A DNA stretch of 64,000 nucleotides from Nocardia sp. XZ_19_385 (GTDB lineage: Bacteria; Actinomycetota; Actinomycetes; Mycobacteriales; Mycobacteriaceae): contig NZ_JACVEE010000007.1 of NCBI RefSeq assembly GCF_015355755.1, forward strand, positions 124,001 to 188,000, read 5' to 3'. Both the position numbers and the translations under genes were made by a program. The notes under the pieces were generated by a model. It did no database searches. It was not told the DNA's origin and saw only the letters and a program-made list of their open reading frames with translations. This document shows, one piece after another, positions 25,707 through 34,840 of this stretch; positions within the stretch are counted from its first letter, which is position 1; each line of letters starts with the position of its first letter.

Positions 25707-26599
25707 CAGAGCTATCGGCGGTCTCGCCCGATGACCGCGGCACAACCTCCGACCACACGAGGGAGCCGATTCCGGGGCTGCCGTTCATGGACATCCGCGC
25801 CTGTGTCGAGCCGGCTGTGCAGCTCGGCGCCGACCGAGGATGGAATCTCGCCGATGTGCGATGGGACGCGATCCAACCCGGCACGCTGACCAAATCCGAT
25901 GAATTCGTCATCCGCTTCACCACGTTCATCGAAGACCACATCCCCGGCTATGTGACCTCGCTGCTGGAGAACTTTCCCGTCGTCGGAGAAGACATCGACC
26001 TCGACGAGTTCTGCGGCAACCGCGAATACTTCCGATTCCTGGTGGCGTGGGCTTACGACGAGGAACGCCACGCCTCCGCGCTCACCCACTACCAGACCGC
26101 CGCGGGGTTGGCCGACGAGGAAGAGCTGCTGCGCGAGCTGGCTGCCGAGGGCCGCAAGCAGTTTCAGGAACTACCGGACACGCCCCTGGAAGCCTTCGTT
26201 TACACCATGGTGCAGGAAAAGGCCACCCATCTGTTCTATCAGCGCTTCCACGCCGTCGCCCGGGAGCCTGTCCTGCGTGATCTCCTGCAACGACTCGGCC
26301 GCGACGAGGCCAGGCACTTCTCGCTCTACCGCGACCTGGTCGCCGCCTACCTGCGCCGCCACGGAACACGCACCCTCCCGCACGTGAAGAACGTGCTGGA
26401 GAACTTCAAGATGCCGCTGACCGCCAGCCTGACCGATTACTGGAAGTGGTCACTGTGCGCGCCGAAGAGTGTCCGGTTCGATGTCACCGACGCTTACGAA
26501 CCGGTCGGTCGCCTCGTCCGCGAGCTAGTCGATTCCCCTGGAAATCCCGACGTGGACGACCTGCTGTCGTTCATCACCGAAATGAGGCAGCTCGCGTGA
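25703..26599 (+). CDS. Ferritin-like diiron acyl-ACP desaturase-type enzyme
   Basis: A 298-residue all-helical diiron protein resembling soluble acyl-ACP desaturases (DesA-type). Two iron-binding E-x-x-H motifs are seen: DEERH (E120/E121 to H123) and DEARH (E202 to H205). Further Glu residues lie in suitable helices (FIEDHIPGY, MVQEKATHLFYQRF). The start overlaps the P450 stop (ATGA) and follows AGAAAGGAG. Soluble desaturases introduce a double bond into acyl-ACP with O2. Related diiron enzymes can hydroxylate, form a triple bond or cleave the chain, so the exact reaction is open. Its stop overlaps the ACP start. Confidence 0.85.
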   Translation: MTELSAVSPDDRGTTSDHTREPIPGLPFMDIRACVEPAVQLGADRGWNLADVRWDAIQPGTLTKSDEFVIRFTTFIEDHIPGYVTSLLENFPVVGEDIDLDEFCGNREYFRFLVAWAYDEERHASALTHYQTAAGLADEEELLRELAAEGRKQFQELPDTPLEAFVYTMVQEKATHLFYQRFHAVAREPVLRDLLQRLGRDEARHFSLYRDLVAAYLRRHGTRTLPHVKNVLENFKMPLTASLTDYWKWSLCAPKSVRFDVTDAYEPVGRLVRELVDSPGNPDVDDLLSFITEMRQLA

Positions 26600-26856
26600 C
26601 ACACAACGAAACCCACACCTCCAGCGAAGTCACCGACACCGTCCTGGGCATGTTCGGCACCGAACTCGACACGCAGGTGCGTTCGCAAGACGCGATCTCA
26701 GACCTTTCCTCGATCGACTCGGTGAGGCTCATGCGCTTGATCACCCAGCTCGAAGACCACTATGGCATCAGCCTCGATGACGACGCGGTATTCACGGTAA
26801 CCACCGTCGGCGACCTGATCGATCTCATCAGCACCACACTGGAAAGCCGATTATGA
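26596..26856 (+). CDS. Acyl carrier protein
   Basis: An 86-residue stand-alone ACP. The phosphopantetheine site is in LSSIDSVRLMRLI with Ser42 as the attachment residue, followed by acidic helices (LEDHYGISLDDDAV) typical of carrier proteins. The GTG start overlaps the desaturase stop (GTGA). As the last gene of the FAAL-P450-desaturase-ACP cassette, it is probably the tether on which the acyl chain is loaded and oxidised. A hairpin terminator follows about 110 bases later. Confidence 0.9.
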   Translation: MTHNETHTSSEVTDTVLGMFGTELDTQVRSQDAISDLSSIDSVRLMRLITQLEDHYGISLDDDAVFTVTTVGDLIDLISTTLESRL

Positions 26857-26965
26857 GTCCGCGCCACTCGGCATCGCGTCCCGCAGTGCAGCCAAATTCC
26901 GGCGCGTACGCCATCGCGGCAACGCCGACGAACAGCGGTTGACGCACGACGGCATCGGGGTCAAT

Positions 26966-26993
26966 GGGACTGTCGGATTAACCCGACAGTCCC
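26966..26993 (+). terminator. Hairpin terminator after the ACP cassette
   Basis: A perfect 11-base stem, GGGACTGTCGG and its complement, with a 6-base loop (ATTAAC), 110 bases after the ACP stop. It has no T-tract. It marks the likely end of the four-gene transcript. Confidence 0.75.
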
Positions 26994-27090
26994 GCGGGGC
27001 GCGCTCAGGCCGATGAACGAGAGCTCGGCCTCAAGTTTCGGATCGCTCTGCTCTGCAAGGCCGGAGCGCTGAGCTGGCCGGATTTGATTT

Positions 27091-27110
27091 GCTTTGATCG
27101 TCATCAAAGC
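27091..27110. repeat. Perfect palindrome GCTTTGATCGTCATCAAAGC
   Basis: Eight-base perfect arms around CGTC, in non-coding DNA between the ACP terminator and the IS3 remnant. It could be an orphaned operator or a hairpin. There is no adjacent gene start that it obviously serves. Confidence 0.4.
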
Positions 27111-27220
27111 TGTTGGTGCCGCGCAGGTTTCCTCTCGTCGAAAGGTTGGCAGGTGAGTACGTCGACGCACGCAGACAACTCGCATTACAGCTCGTCGGCT
27201 GTCCGCAGCCGTTCGGTTAG

Positions 27221-27496
27221 GTCCTGGTTGGGGGCCGGTGGAACCTGCTGGAATCGTTCGGCACCGTGGGCGACTGCTTCGATAACGCCGTCATGGAATC
27301 GTTCTGGGGACGCATGCAAACCGAGTTACTCGATACCCGAAAGTGGTCCACGACACTGGAATTGACCATCGCGATGGCCGACAACATCGATAACTTCTAC
27401 AACGTGCAACGCCGGCACAGCTATCTCGGCCAGCTCAGCCCTGCCGAGTATGAGATGCTCTGGCACGACATCCAACCAAGCTCTCAACTCTCATAA
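27221..27496 (+). pseudogene. IS3-family transposase (OrfB) C-terminal remnant
   Basis: The frame reads LLESFGTVGDCFDNAVMESFW, then NFYNVQRRHSYLGQLSPAEYE. This is the last part of the IS3 integrase core, including the catalytic Glu of the DDE triad in AVMESFW. An in-frame stop at 27218 and the lack of upstream homology show that the N-terminal three quarters is missing. It differs from the IS3 element at 34.8 kb, so it is an independent relic. Confidence 0.85.
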
Positions 27497-27627
27497 CGGC
27501 GGCCTACCGCCAGGGGGCCACATCAAGCGGACCGAATCATGGGGTCCGTCAACGAGACCCGCGGATCGGTCCACCATCCGCGCGAGCAATTGGTGAACGC
27601 AGGATGAATATGGTCGGCGGTTCCGCG

Positions 27628-29004
27628 CTACATGGACGAGGCGTGCATTCTGTGAACGTAGACATCGAATTCGGCTGTCAAGACTGTGGTTTCGCCGTGA
27701 GCGAGTGTGCCGGACAGGCGTATCAGCGCATGCTGGGGATGACTGTAGGTGGCCTCCGCGATGCGGAGGGTGCCCCGTAGCGTGGCACCAGCGGCTATCG
27801 GGTTCGTAAATCGGATGTCTCGTATACTTCGGCACCCGATGATCGACCAGTCTCGGTAGGCCCTCAGAGCTGCTAGACGTTGGAACACGGCCAGGGTATG
27901 TATTCCGCTGGCAATCATCTCGTCGGACGGACGCGTTGCGCCGACGTCGCAGTCGGTGTGAAGTCGTTGGGGGTCCCATTGTCCGGCGAAGGTGGAAATA
28001 TCTGCACCGGTCAGCGTGTACTGACCGAGGTCGATTGTCGTGCCGACCTGGAGGTCGTCGGCGTAAAGGATATTTCTCCGCTGGTTCGGGTCGGTGAGCG
28101 GGCTCGTCGCGGTTGACGCCGAGCCGGGTGCGTTCGGCGCAGGCGGGGCGGCTTGTTCGGCAGCCAGGCACCACACTCTTCGGTCGTCAGAAGGGTCGGT
28201 TCCGGCGAACGGGGGTACCGGCCGGTTGTGGGTTGCGGCCAAGTCCCGGATGTCGTGGGTGTCTGCAGTCCAACCGAAGCGTGCGAGCCATCGGGTGGGT
28301 TCGTCGAGCTGGGAGAGCCAGGGTTCGCCCAGTGTCGCGACCAGTTTCGCCACTGTGCGGCCTTCCTGCGCGGACTGGGCGGCGTGGTTGACGTGCTCGA
28401 CCAGCAGCGTGCTGCCCGAAGCGCTGTGCGCGGTGAGGGTGGTGAGTAACTGGTTGCCTTGTTCAGCAGTCAAATACAGTAAGAGGCCCTCGGCCAGCCA
28501 TGCGGTGGGCTCGCCGGGATCGAAACCGCCCCGGATCAGGGGCGCTGTCCAGTCATTGGTCAGATCGGTGGGTACGACTACTCGTCGGCATGTTGGTTTA
28601 TTGGGAGAACCGGCGAGCACCGCCTCCTTGAACTCCAGCATTCCGGGGCGGTCGATCTCGAACACCGTTGTGCGGGAAGGCCAATCCAGTCGATGTGTCC
28701 GGCTATCGAGTCCCGAGCCGAGGATTACGCACTGTCTGCCACCGGCCTCGGCGAAACGCAGTAGCTGTTCGTCGAAGAACCGGGATCGGAGGGTGAACAT
28801 GTCCCCGAGCAGATGCGCGATGTCGTCATCCACTGCAGGTGCCAGGCGGCGTCTTGCAGCGGCCGTGAGGAACACCTCGGCCAGGGGATCGTTGATGAGC
28901 GGGTCGGGTCGGCGGCTTTCGGCCATACGCCCGGCGGCGGCCAGAATGGCGGTGGCGCTGATATCTCCCGGAGCGAAGGGGTTCCCGCGCGTCACCTCAC
29001 CCAT
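27628..29004 (-). CDS. Methyltransferase-MaoC hot-dog fusion protein
   Basis: A 458-residue two-domain protein. Residues 1 to about 290 are a class I SAM-dependent methyltransferase of the leucine-carboxyl-methyltransferase-like group (TIGR00027 type): the SAM motif is CVILGSGLDSRTHRLDWP, then TVFEIDRPGMLEFK and WLAEGLLLYL. After a short Ala/Pro/Ser linker, residues from about 310 form a MaoC-like hot-dog domain with WDPQRLHTD (catalytic Asp and His) and IASGIHTLAVFQRL. ATG 29004 overlaps the end of the polyketide synthase gene by 8 bases, so the protein probably acts on that synthase's product, for example O-methylation plus hydration or dehydration (inference). Such a fusion is not one I recognise. 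Confidence 0.85.
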   Translation of the reverse strand: MGEVTRGNPFAPGDISATAILAAAGRMAESRRPDPLINDPLAEVFLTAAARRRLAPAVDDDIAHLLGDMFTLRSRFFDEQLLRFAEAGGRQCVILGSGLDSRTHRLDWPSRTTVFEIDRPGMLEFKEAVLAGSPNKPTCRRVVVPTDLTNDWTAPLIRGGFDPGEPTAWLAEGLLLYLTAEQGNQLLTTLTAHSASGSTLLVEHVNHAAQSAQEGRTVAKLVATLGEPWLSQLDEPTRWLARFGWTADTHDIRDLAATHNRPVPPFAGTDPSDDRRVWCLAAEQAAPPAPNAPGSASTATSPLTDPNQRRNILYADDLQVGTTIDLGQYTLTGADISTFAGQWDPQRLHTDCDVGATRPSDEMIASGIHTLAVFQRLAALRAYRDWSIIGCRSIRDIRFTNPIAAGATLRGTLRIAEATYSHPQHALIRLSGTLAHGETTVLTAEFDVYVHRMHASSM

Positions 29005-32000
29005 TGCCAGTCTCCACCGTCGCGGAGGCCATCGCAGCCGTCACGATAGATGCGATGGTCTCGAGGGTCGGTTTGTTCCAGAACACTGTGGGAGGTAGGT
29101 CGATGTGGAAGCTGCGGTTGATTCGGGTTCGCAGCCGGACGGTGAGCACCGAGTCCATGCCGTAGTCCGAGAGGGGGCGATCGACATCGAGATCGGCGGG
29201 TGGCATATGTAGTTCCGCGCTAATCTGCTCGCGCAAATCAGACTCAATTGCCTGTGCGCGTTCGCCTTCCGAAAGCGATTTCCAGCTGTCTCGGCTGTCG
29301 TCGGGCTCCTCGGTGTCGCGTGCGGCCAACTCGGAGAGTACGGGTATGGGTACGGTGGCGTGTTCGGCTGGAAGGAGGGGGGTGACGACGAAATATGGGT
29401 CCGGGTAGCGTGCGGCGAATTGCCACGACCCGAACACGTCGGCGGTCGACAGGGCGCCCATGCCGCGGGCGTGTGCCTCTTCCATCGCTGCGGTATTGCC
29501 CACCGACATTCCGGTATTCAAGACGGTGGTCATAGCGAGGCTGAGGGCGCCCTTGCATCCCACAGCTCGGCGCCGGGCAGCGAACGCGTCGAGGAAGGCA
29601 TTGGCTGCGGCATAGCCGGTTTGGCCGGTGACTCGTGCCAGCTGGCCACAGGAGGAGAACGAGACGAAGAAGTCGACCGTGCCGGGCGGGAAGATCCGGT
29701 CGAGCACCACGATGCCGCGGACTTTCGGCCGCATCACCCGTGCCAAGGTTTGCTCGGCGATGTCTTGGAGCAACGTGCCGTCGGAGGCTCCCGCGGCGTG
29801 CACGATTCCCCGGATCGGCGGCAGATCGAGCGCGGCCAGAGAAGTTTTGGTGCTGTCCAGGTCGGTGATGTCGAGAGCAACGACGTGAACCGAGACTCCT
29901 GCCGTTTCGAGGGCGCGGACCTCCGCGATCCGGCGAGCCGTTTCGAGGTGGTCGATGCTGTTCCATGTCTGCCGTGGGGGCAGCCCGTGTCGGCTGGTGA
30001 GAACCATGCGACGCGCACCACGCTCGGCGAGCCACTGCGCGGTTTTCAGTCCGAGTGCGCCGAGTCCGCCGGTGATCAGGTAACTGCTGCCGGCGTGGCA
30101 TTCGAATTCCGGCCGGACTGGTGCGGTTTCGATGTGCTGCAGTCTGGGGACCAGCTCACCGTCAGCGGTCAGCGCGACGACGTCCTCGTTGGACTGATAG
30201 CCCACGACGTCAGCGACACAATGCAGGGGTAGGTCTGGATCCAGATCGACCAATCCGCCCCAGAACTCAGGGTATTCGCCCGCGATAATGCGGGCCGCGC
30301 CCCACAGCGCGCCGCCGGGGGCGTTGACTCCTGCTCGAACCCCTCTGGTCACACACCACAAGCTGTGTGGTCGCGCCGAACCGGAAGATGCCATCCTTTG
30401 TGCTGTTCGAACCAGTGCCCACGTGCTCTTTTCGGCGGTATCTTCCATCGGACCCTCTACCGAGGGGAGGACCACGACAGCGTCGGCACACGCGCTCATT
30501 GCATTGTCAGGACCATCTGCGAGCACGCAGTTGATTCCTTTGCCCCGATAGAACTCCAGCAGTTGTGAGAGCGCGCGGTGGTCGTCGCCGATGAGAACCA
30601 CACTGCCCGGGATCTGTGGTGTTGCCGGATGGGGGCGGGGACGCCAGGCCAGTTGATGGACGAGGTCGTGCGGATGAGCCGGGGTGTTCGGCGTGCCTCC
30701 GACCGGCTTCAGTTGCAGGTGAAGCAACACGGCCCGCACGGTGCCGTCTTCGGTGAGCATCTGGAGGTCGACAGTGCCGTCTGGATGCTCGAGCCCGTGC
30801 ACGAGTAGTCGTTGGTTCGGTTCGCCATTCAACGTGATGCCGCCGATGGTGCTGAGTACACGCTGCTGGGCGTCGTGGGGTGCGAGGATCTGAACGAGTG
30901 TGAGTGCAGCGTCGAGCAGCGGTGCCCATTGGGTGAGGGGTCCGCCCTGCCCCGAGGAGGAGATGACCGCGAGGAATTCGCTCTCACCGACCTGCGGATC
31001 TTCTGTGTGCCACTCCAAGCCGTAACTGGCGACACCGTTTCGGGCGAATGTTTCCTCGGCGTCCTCCCATCGCATGATCCGTCCACACCGCTGCCGGATC
31101 GCCGCAAGATCGGCACGTGCGACCGACGCCGTCGCCTGCGCGCGGACGACTGCGGCGGTGGCGTGGGTGGTGTGTTCCTCGAGGCCGGTGGAGGTCTGCT
31201 CGTCGCTGGATGTTCGGCTTGTCATACTCAGGCGCGCGGTGTGCAGCACAACCTGAACCTGTTGCGGTGTATCGAGCATCAGCGGAACGTGGAATTCGAC
31301 GGTGTCCAGTCTGAGTGGCCATGCTGTGGGGTGCGTCCCGGCTGCAGCCGCGAGGAAGGTTGTGAGCAGCACTGCGGCCGGAAGGATCTCGACACCGAGT
31401 ACCTGATGGTGTCCAGGGTAGGGGCGGCTGTCGAAGTCGGCTGTGGTCTCCCATACTCGCAGCGAAGGCGATCCGGCGATGTGGTGCCGGGCGCCGAGCA
31501 ATATATGACTGCTGGCGTCATGTACCGCCGGGCGAACCGAGTGCTTCGCTGTCGGCTCGATCCAATAGGGGTGGTGTTGCCACGCCATTGTCGGCAGATC
31601 TACCCAGGTGTCGGTGGCGTAGGAACGTGACCAGTCCACTGCTGCCCCCTGGCAATGCAGCTGGGCGAGATTGCTCAACAGGGTCTTGGTTTCGGGTTGT
31701 CCGCGACGAAGACTGTGGGCGACGGTGGTCTGGTGGTGGCCGAACTCTTCGAGAATTTCGCTGATTGAATGGGCCACGATGGGATGAGTAGAGACTTCGA
31801 CGAACATCCGATGCCCGTCCTCGGCAGCGGCCTGGATCGCTTCGAGGAATCGGACCGGTTCGCGCACGGCCTTGCCCCAATAGGTTCCGTCGCGAGGGGA
31901 ATTCGATCGAGCATCCGGGGTCACGGTGCTGTACAGCGGAATCTTCGCGGCTTGCGGGTCCAGGCAGTCCGCCGCGGCGGCGGCCACCTTGCGCACGAAC

Positions 32001-34192
32001 GGGTCGAGCAGAGCGGAATGGAACGCGATGGATGTATCGACGCGGCGCACCGCCAATCCTTCCGCCGACCACTGTTGTATGGCCTGGTCCAGGTTCGCGG
32101 TCGCACCCGATACGACCGTCCAGGTGGTCGAGGCCGAAACGGCGGCCTCGACCCCCGTGGGGGTTTGACCGTGAAGTTGCGCGAATGGCAGATTCACCAT
32201 CGCCATCGCGCCTGTCCCCGCCGCGGAGGATAAGGCGACGGCGCGCCGACAGTTGAAACGTGCGGCGGATTCGAGATCGAGCACACCGGCTACCACCGCT
32301 GCGGCGATTTCGCCGGTTGAATGCCCGACGACCGCCCCTGCCCGCAATCCGCGATCGGCCCACACCTGTGCCAGCGCCATTTGCATGGCAAAGACCATCG
32401 ACAGCGTGCGTTCAGGAGACGACCAGTCACCTGTGGCGATCGCGTCGCGGGGGCTGAAACCGCACTCCTGCTCGAAGATCGGCACCAGTCGATCGATCAT
32501 GGAGGCGAAAACGGGCTCCTCTGCCAGCAAATGCCGGCCCATGCCCTGCCATTGCGCACCCTGACCGGAAAATACCCAGACTGGATCGCGCCGGTCGGTC
32601 GGCAGTATCCGCGTGCACTCGACTCCAACTCCCTTGCCCTGGGCCAAGTCCCGCAACGCTGTGCCGAGTTTTTCGATCTCTGAGGCAGTGATCGCGGACC
32701 GGACCTCCACATGGGAGCGTCGCAGGGCCAGCGTCGATGCTACGGCCGACAACCGGGTATCACGATGCTCGTCGAGCCAATCTGCCAACCGGGCGGCGTT
32801 GGCACGAACGGCGGACTCTGACCTGGCGGACAAAACGAAGACCTTCGGCCCGCCCCTGTCGACGGTGTGCGGCATGGAAGTCATGTCGGGAGCCTGTTCC
32901 ACGATGAGGTGCGCGATCGCCCCACCGACGCCGAATCCTGAGACACCGGCCCGTCTCGGTCGGCTACCTTTCGGCCAGGCAGTCAGCGCCGAGACGACGC
33001 GAAGCCCAGAATCAGCCCAGTTGACCGCCGGGGTGAGTTCGGAATACACACTCGGTGGGATCTGCCCGTGCACCAGAGCAAGCACCGTTTTGATGAGTCC
33101 AGCTACCCCGGCCCCGGCTTCGAGATGGCCGATGTTCGGCTTCACCGAACCGATCAAACAGGGATTCTCAGCAGTCCTGTCCACACCGAAGAACCGGGAC
33201 AGCGCCTGAACCTCGATCGGGTCACCGACCGGCGTGCCGGTGCCATGAGCTTCCACGTAGTCGATGCTCTTCGCGTCGATGCCCCACCGGGCGTATACCT
33301 TGCGTAACATCTGTTCCTGCGCTTCACCGTTAGGCACCATGAAGCCCTGCCCCGCCCCATCGTGAAAGGTCCCGGTCCCCCGGATGAGCGCCAGAACGTG
33401 GTCACCATCTCTGCGGGCGTCGACGTAGCGCTTCAACACAACTAACGCCGCGCCTTCTCCACGGCCGTAGCCATCGGCAGCAGAATCAAAGGTTTTGCAT
33501 CGACCGTCGCGCGCGGTAGCACCGGTCCCCTCGAGCGCCACGGTAGACCCGGGTGCGGCGATCACATTCACCCCGCCCACGATCGCGGCCGGGATCTCAC
33601 CGCGCCACAGATGCTGGCAAGCCAAATGTATCGCTGTGAGCGAACCAGCGCACGCGGTATCGACCGTCATGCTCGGTCCTCGCAGGTCCAGTGCGTAGGA
33701 AATCCGGTTGGAAATTCCGAACGAGTTCGCTCCGTTGACCGCCCACGCCTCCAAGTTCGGCAGATCAGCGCGCAGCCGCTCGGAATAGTCATGGCATGTG
33801 GACGCGACGAACACCCCCGCGTCGGTCCCACCCCAACGGAACGGCGGAATCCCCGCATGCTCCAACGCTTCCCACGCCAGCTCAAGGACAATCCGCTGCT
33901 GCGGATCTACCATCACCGCTTCTCTGGGGGAGATTCCGAAGAAGGCGGCATCGAACCCTTTGACATCATCGAGATAGGAGGCAAGTCGGGTCGTGCGCTG
34001 CCAAATCGCGTCGGCGGCAGGGTCTTCGGACTCCCAGCGATCATCAGGTAATTCAGAAACCGCGTGGCCACCCTCGACCAGCATCTTCCACAACTGTTCA
34101 GGGGTTTCGATGCCACCGGCGAAGCGACAGCTCATCCCGACCACCGCCACCGCGTCCATATCGTCGATCTGAGAAGTGGTGACGTCGATCAT
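28997..34192 (-). CDS. Iterative-type type I polyketide synthase, KS-AT-DH-KR-ACP
   Basis: A 1731-residue single-module synthase. The KS is at about 10-430 with Cys181 in DTACAGSL. The AT is at about 540-830 with Ser625 in GHSTGE and IAFHS, which suggests malonyl-CoA. The DH (or thiohydrolase) is at about 895-1170 with His929 in HQVLGVEILP. The KR is at about 1365-1600 with GGLGALG and Tyr1527. The ACP has Ser1681 in GMDSV. There is no ER and no C-terminal thioesterase. Length, domain order and the KS active-site context match bacterial iterative partially reducing synthases of the 6-methylsalicylate/ChlB1 kind (family knowledge), so an aromatic or short polyketide is possible. The start has GGGAGG 7 bases upstream. 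The end overlaps the methyltransferase-MaoC gene. Confidence 0.9.
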   Translation of the reverse strand: MIDVTTSQIDDMDAVAVVGMSCRFAGGIETPEQLWKMLVEGGHAVSELPDDRWESEDPAADAIWQRTTRLASYLDDVKGFDAAFFGISPREAVMVDPQQRIVLELAWEALEHAGIPPFRWGGTDAGVFVASTCHDYSERLRADLPNLEAWAVNGANSFGISNRISYALDLRGPSMTVDTACAGSLTAIHLACQHLWRGEIPAAIVGGVNVIAAPGSTVALEGTGATARDGRCKTFDSAADGYGRGEGAALVVLKRYVDARRDGDHVLALIRGTGTFHDGAGQGFMVPNGEAQEQMLRKVYARWGIDAKSIDYVEAHGTGTPVGDPIEVQALSRFFGVDRTAENPCLIGSVKPNIGHLEAGAGVAGLIKTVLALVHGQIPPSVYSELTPAVNWADSGLRVVSALTAWPKGSRPRRAGVSGFGVGGAIAHLIVEQAPDMTSMPHTVDRGGPKVFVLSARSESAVRANAARLADWLDEHRDTRLSAVASTLALRRSHVEVRSAITASEIEKLGTALRDLAQGKGVGVECTRILPTDRRDPVWVFSGQGAQWQGMGRHLLAEEPVFASMIDRLVPIFEQECGFSPRDAIATGDWSSPERTLSMVFAMQMALAQVWADRGLRAGAVVGHSTGEIAAAVVAGVLDLESAARFNCRRAVALSSAAGTGAMAMVNLPFAQLHGQTPTGVEAAVSASTTWTVVSGATANLDQAIQQWSAEGLAVRRVDTSIAFHSALLDPFVRKVAAAAADCLDPQAAKIPLYSTVTPDARSNSPRDGTYWGKAVREPVRFLEAIQAAAEDGHRMFVEVSTHPIVAHSISEILEEFGHHQTTVAHSLRRGQPETKTLLSNLAQLHCQGAAVDWSRSYATDTWVDLPTMAWQHHPYWIEPTAKHSVRPAVHDASSHILLGARHHIAGSPSLRVWETTADFDSRPYPGHHQVLGVEILPAAVLLTTFLAAAAGTHPTAWPLRLDTVEFHVPLMLDTPQQVQVVLHTARLSMTSRTSSDEQTSTGLEEHTTHATAAVVRAQATASVARADLAAIRQRCGRIMRWEDAEETFARNGVASYGLEWHTEDPQVGESEFLAVISSSGQGGPLTQWAPLLDAALTLVQILAPHDAQQRVLSTIGGITLNGEPNQRLLVHGLEHPDGTVDLQMLTEDGTVRAVLLHLQLKPVGGTPNTPAHPHDLVHQLAWRPRPHPATPQIPGSVVLIGDDHRALSQLLEFYRGKGINCVLADGPDNAMSACADAVVVLPSVEGPMEDTAEKSTWALVRTAQRMASSGSARPHSLWCVTRGVRAGVNAPGGALWGAARIIAGEYPEFWGGLVDLDPDLPLHCVADVVGYQSNEDVVALTADGELVPRLQHIETAPVRPEFECHAGSSYLITGGLGALGLKTAQWLAERGARRMVLTSRHGLPPRQTWNSIDHLETARRIAEVRALETAGVSVHVVALDITDLDSTKTSLAALDLPPIRGIVHAAGASDGTLLQDIAEQTLARVMRPKVRGIVVLDRIFPPGTVDFFVSFSSCGQLARVTGQTGYAAANAFLDAFAARRRAVGCKGALSLAMTTVLNTGMSVGNTAAMEEAHARGMGALSTADVFGSWQFAARYPDPYFVVTPLLPAEHATVPIPVLSELAARDTEEPDDSRDSWKSLSEGERAQAIESDLREQISAELHMPPADLDVDRPLSDYGMDSVLTVRLRTRINRSFHIDLPPTVFWNKPTLETIASIVTAAMASATVETGNG

Positions 34193-34840
34193 GATTGGCC
34201 CTCCCGGTCGTTCCGGTGCCTCACGCTCAAAATGATCTCAGAATTCAAGCTCCGCGTGGTGAAGGTGCTAACCCGACCATAGCGAATCTCAATTATACGA
34301 GAAATACCCCCACCGTGGGATCGAAAGGGGCTGCCACACGACCAACGGACAAGTTCGATCACGCGGTCTTACTCCGTTGGGGTTCCGATGTTCTCGTATC
34401 CACCAAGGCCAAACCCCTCGGGGCGGCCCGCCGTCGCCAACCCTCGATCTCAGCGGCGATCACGATTCGAGGCTGCACCAGATTCGACGGACCAGGACAC
34501 TCCTCGACACCAACCAGACGGAAACTCAACATTCGGTTCGCGGCACCCGGATCACGCAGGGGCATCCCGCGCCCGCGGGAAGGCTCCGCTCATTTCGAGA
34601 TGGCGGCTCTACAAGTTTCTTAGTAGCGGGATGGTCTGCGACCGGCTCAAACCGAGCTCGCCGCCGAACGCAACGCCAACGCGGCCCTGCGACGCATCAC
34701 CGCCGAACTGTCCCTCGAGCTCGAACAGGCCCACACCGAGCTCGTCGCGGCAAGCCGGGTCACACGCAGCAAATCAGCACTGCCACGCAATCATTGACAC
34801 TCAACGGGATGCCAAACGCGCAGAAAGCTTCTCCAGGAAC
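34193..34840. other. Upstream region of the polyketide synthase, mostly non-coding
   Basis: About 650 bases between the PKS start and the IS3 element. The first 130 bases are AT-richer and presumably hold the PKS promoter. Frames on either strand look degenerate except for the coiled-coil remnant listed next. The IS inserted at the far end of this region, within or next to the former 3' end of a HIT-family gene. Confidence 0.45.
34627..34797 (+). pseudogene. Possible coiled-coil gene remnant
   Basis: The frame reads AQTELAAERNANAALRRI, then TAELSLELEQAHTELVAA, before a stop. This is a strongly heptad-like Ala/Glu/Leu pattern with high third-position GC. No start codon precedes it (in-frame stop at 34624). 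It resembles the coiled-coil tails of small proteins encoded beside integrases or transposases, but the family cannot be assigned. Confidence 0.35.

Noticed and set aside
26999..27200. Possible extension of the IS3 relic upstream of 27221
   Set aside because: No OrfB homology in any frame and an in-frame stop at 27218; only the C-terminal part is supported.
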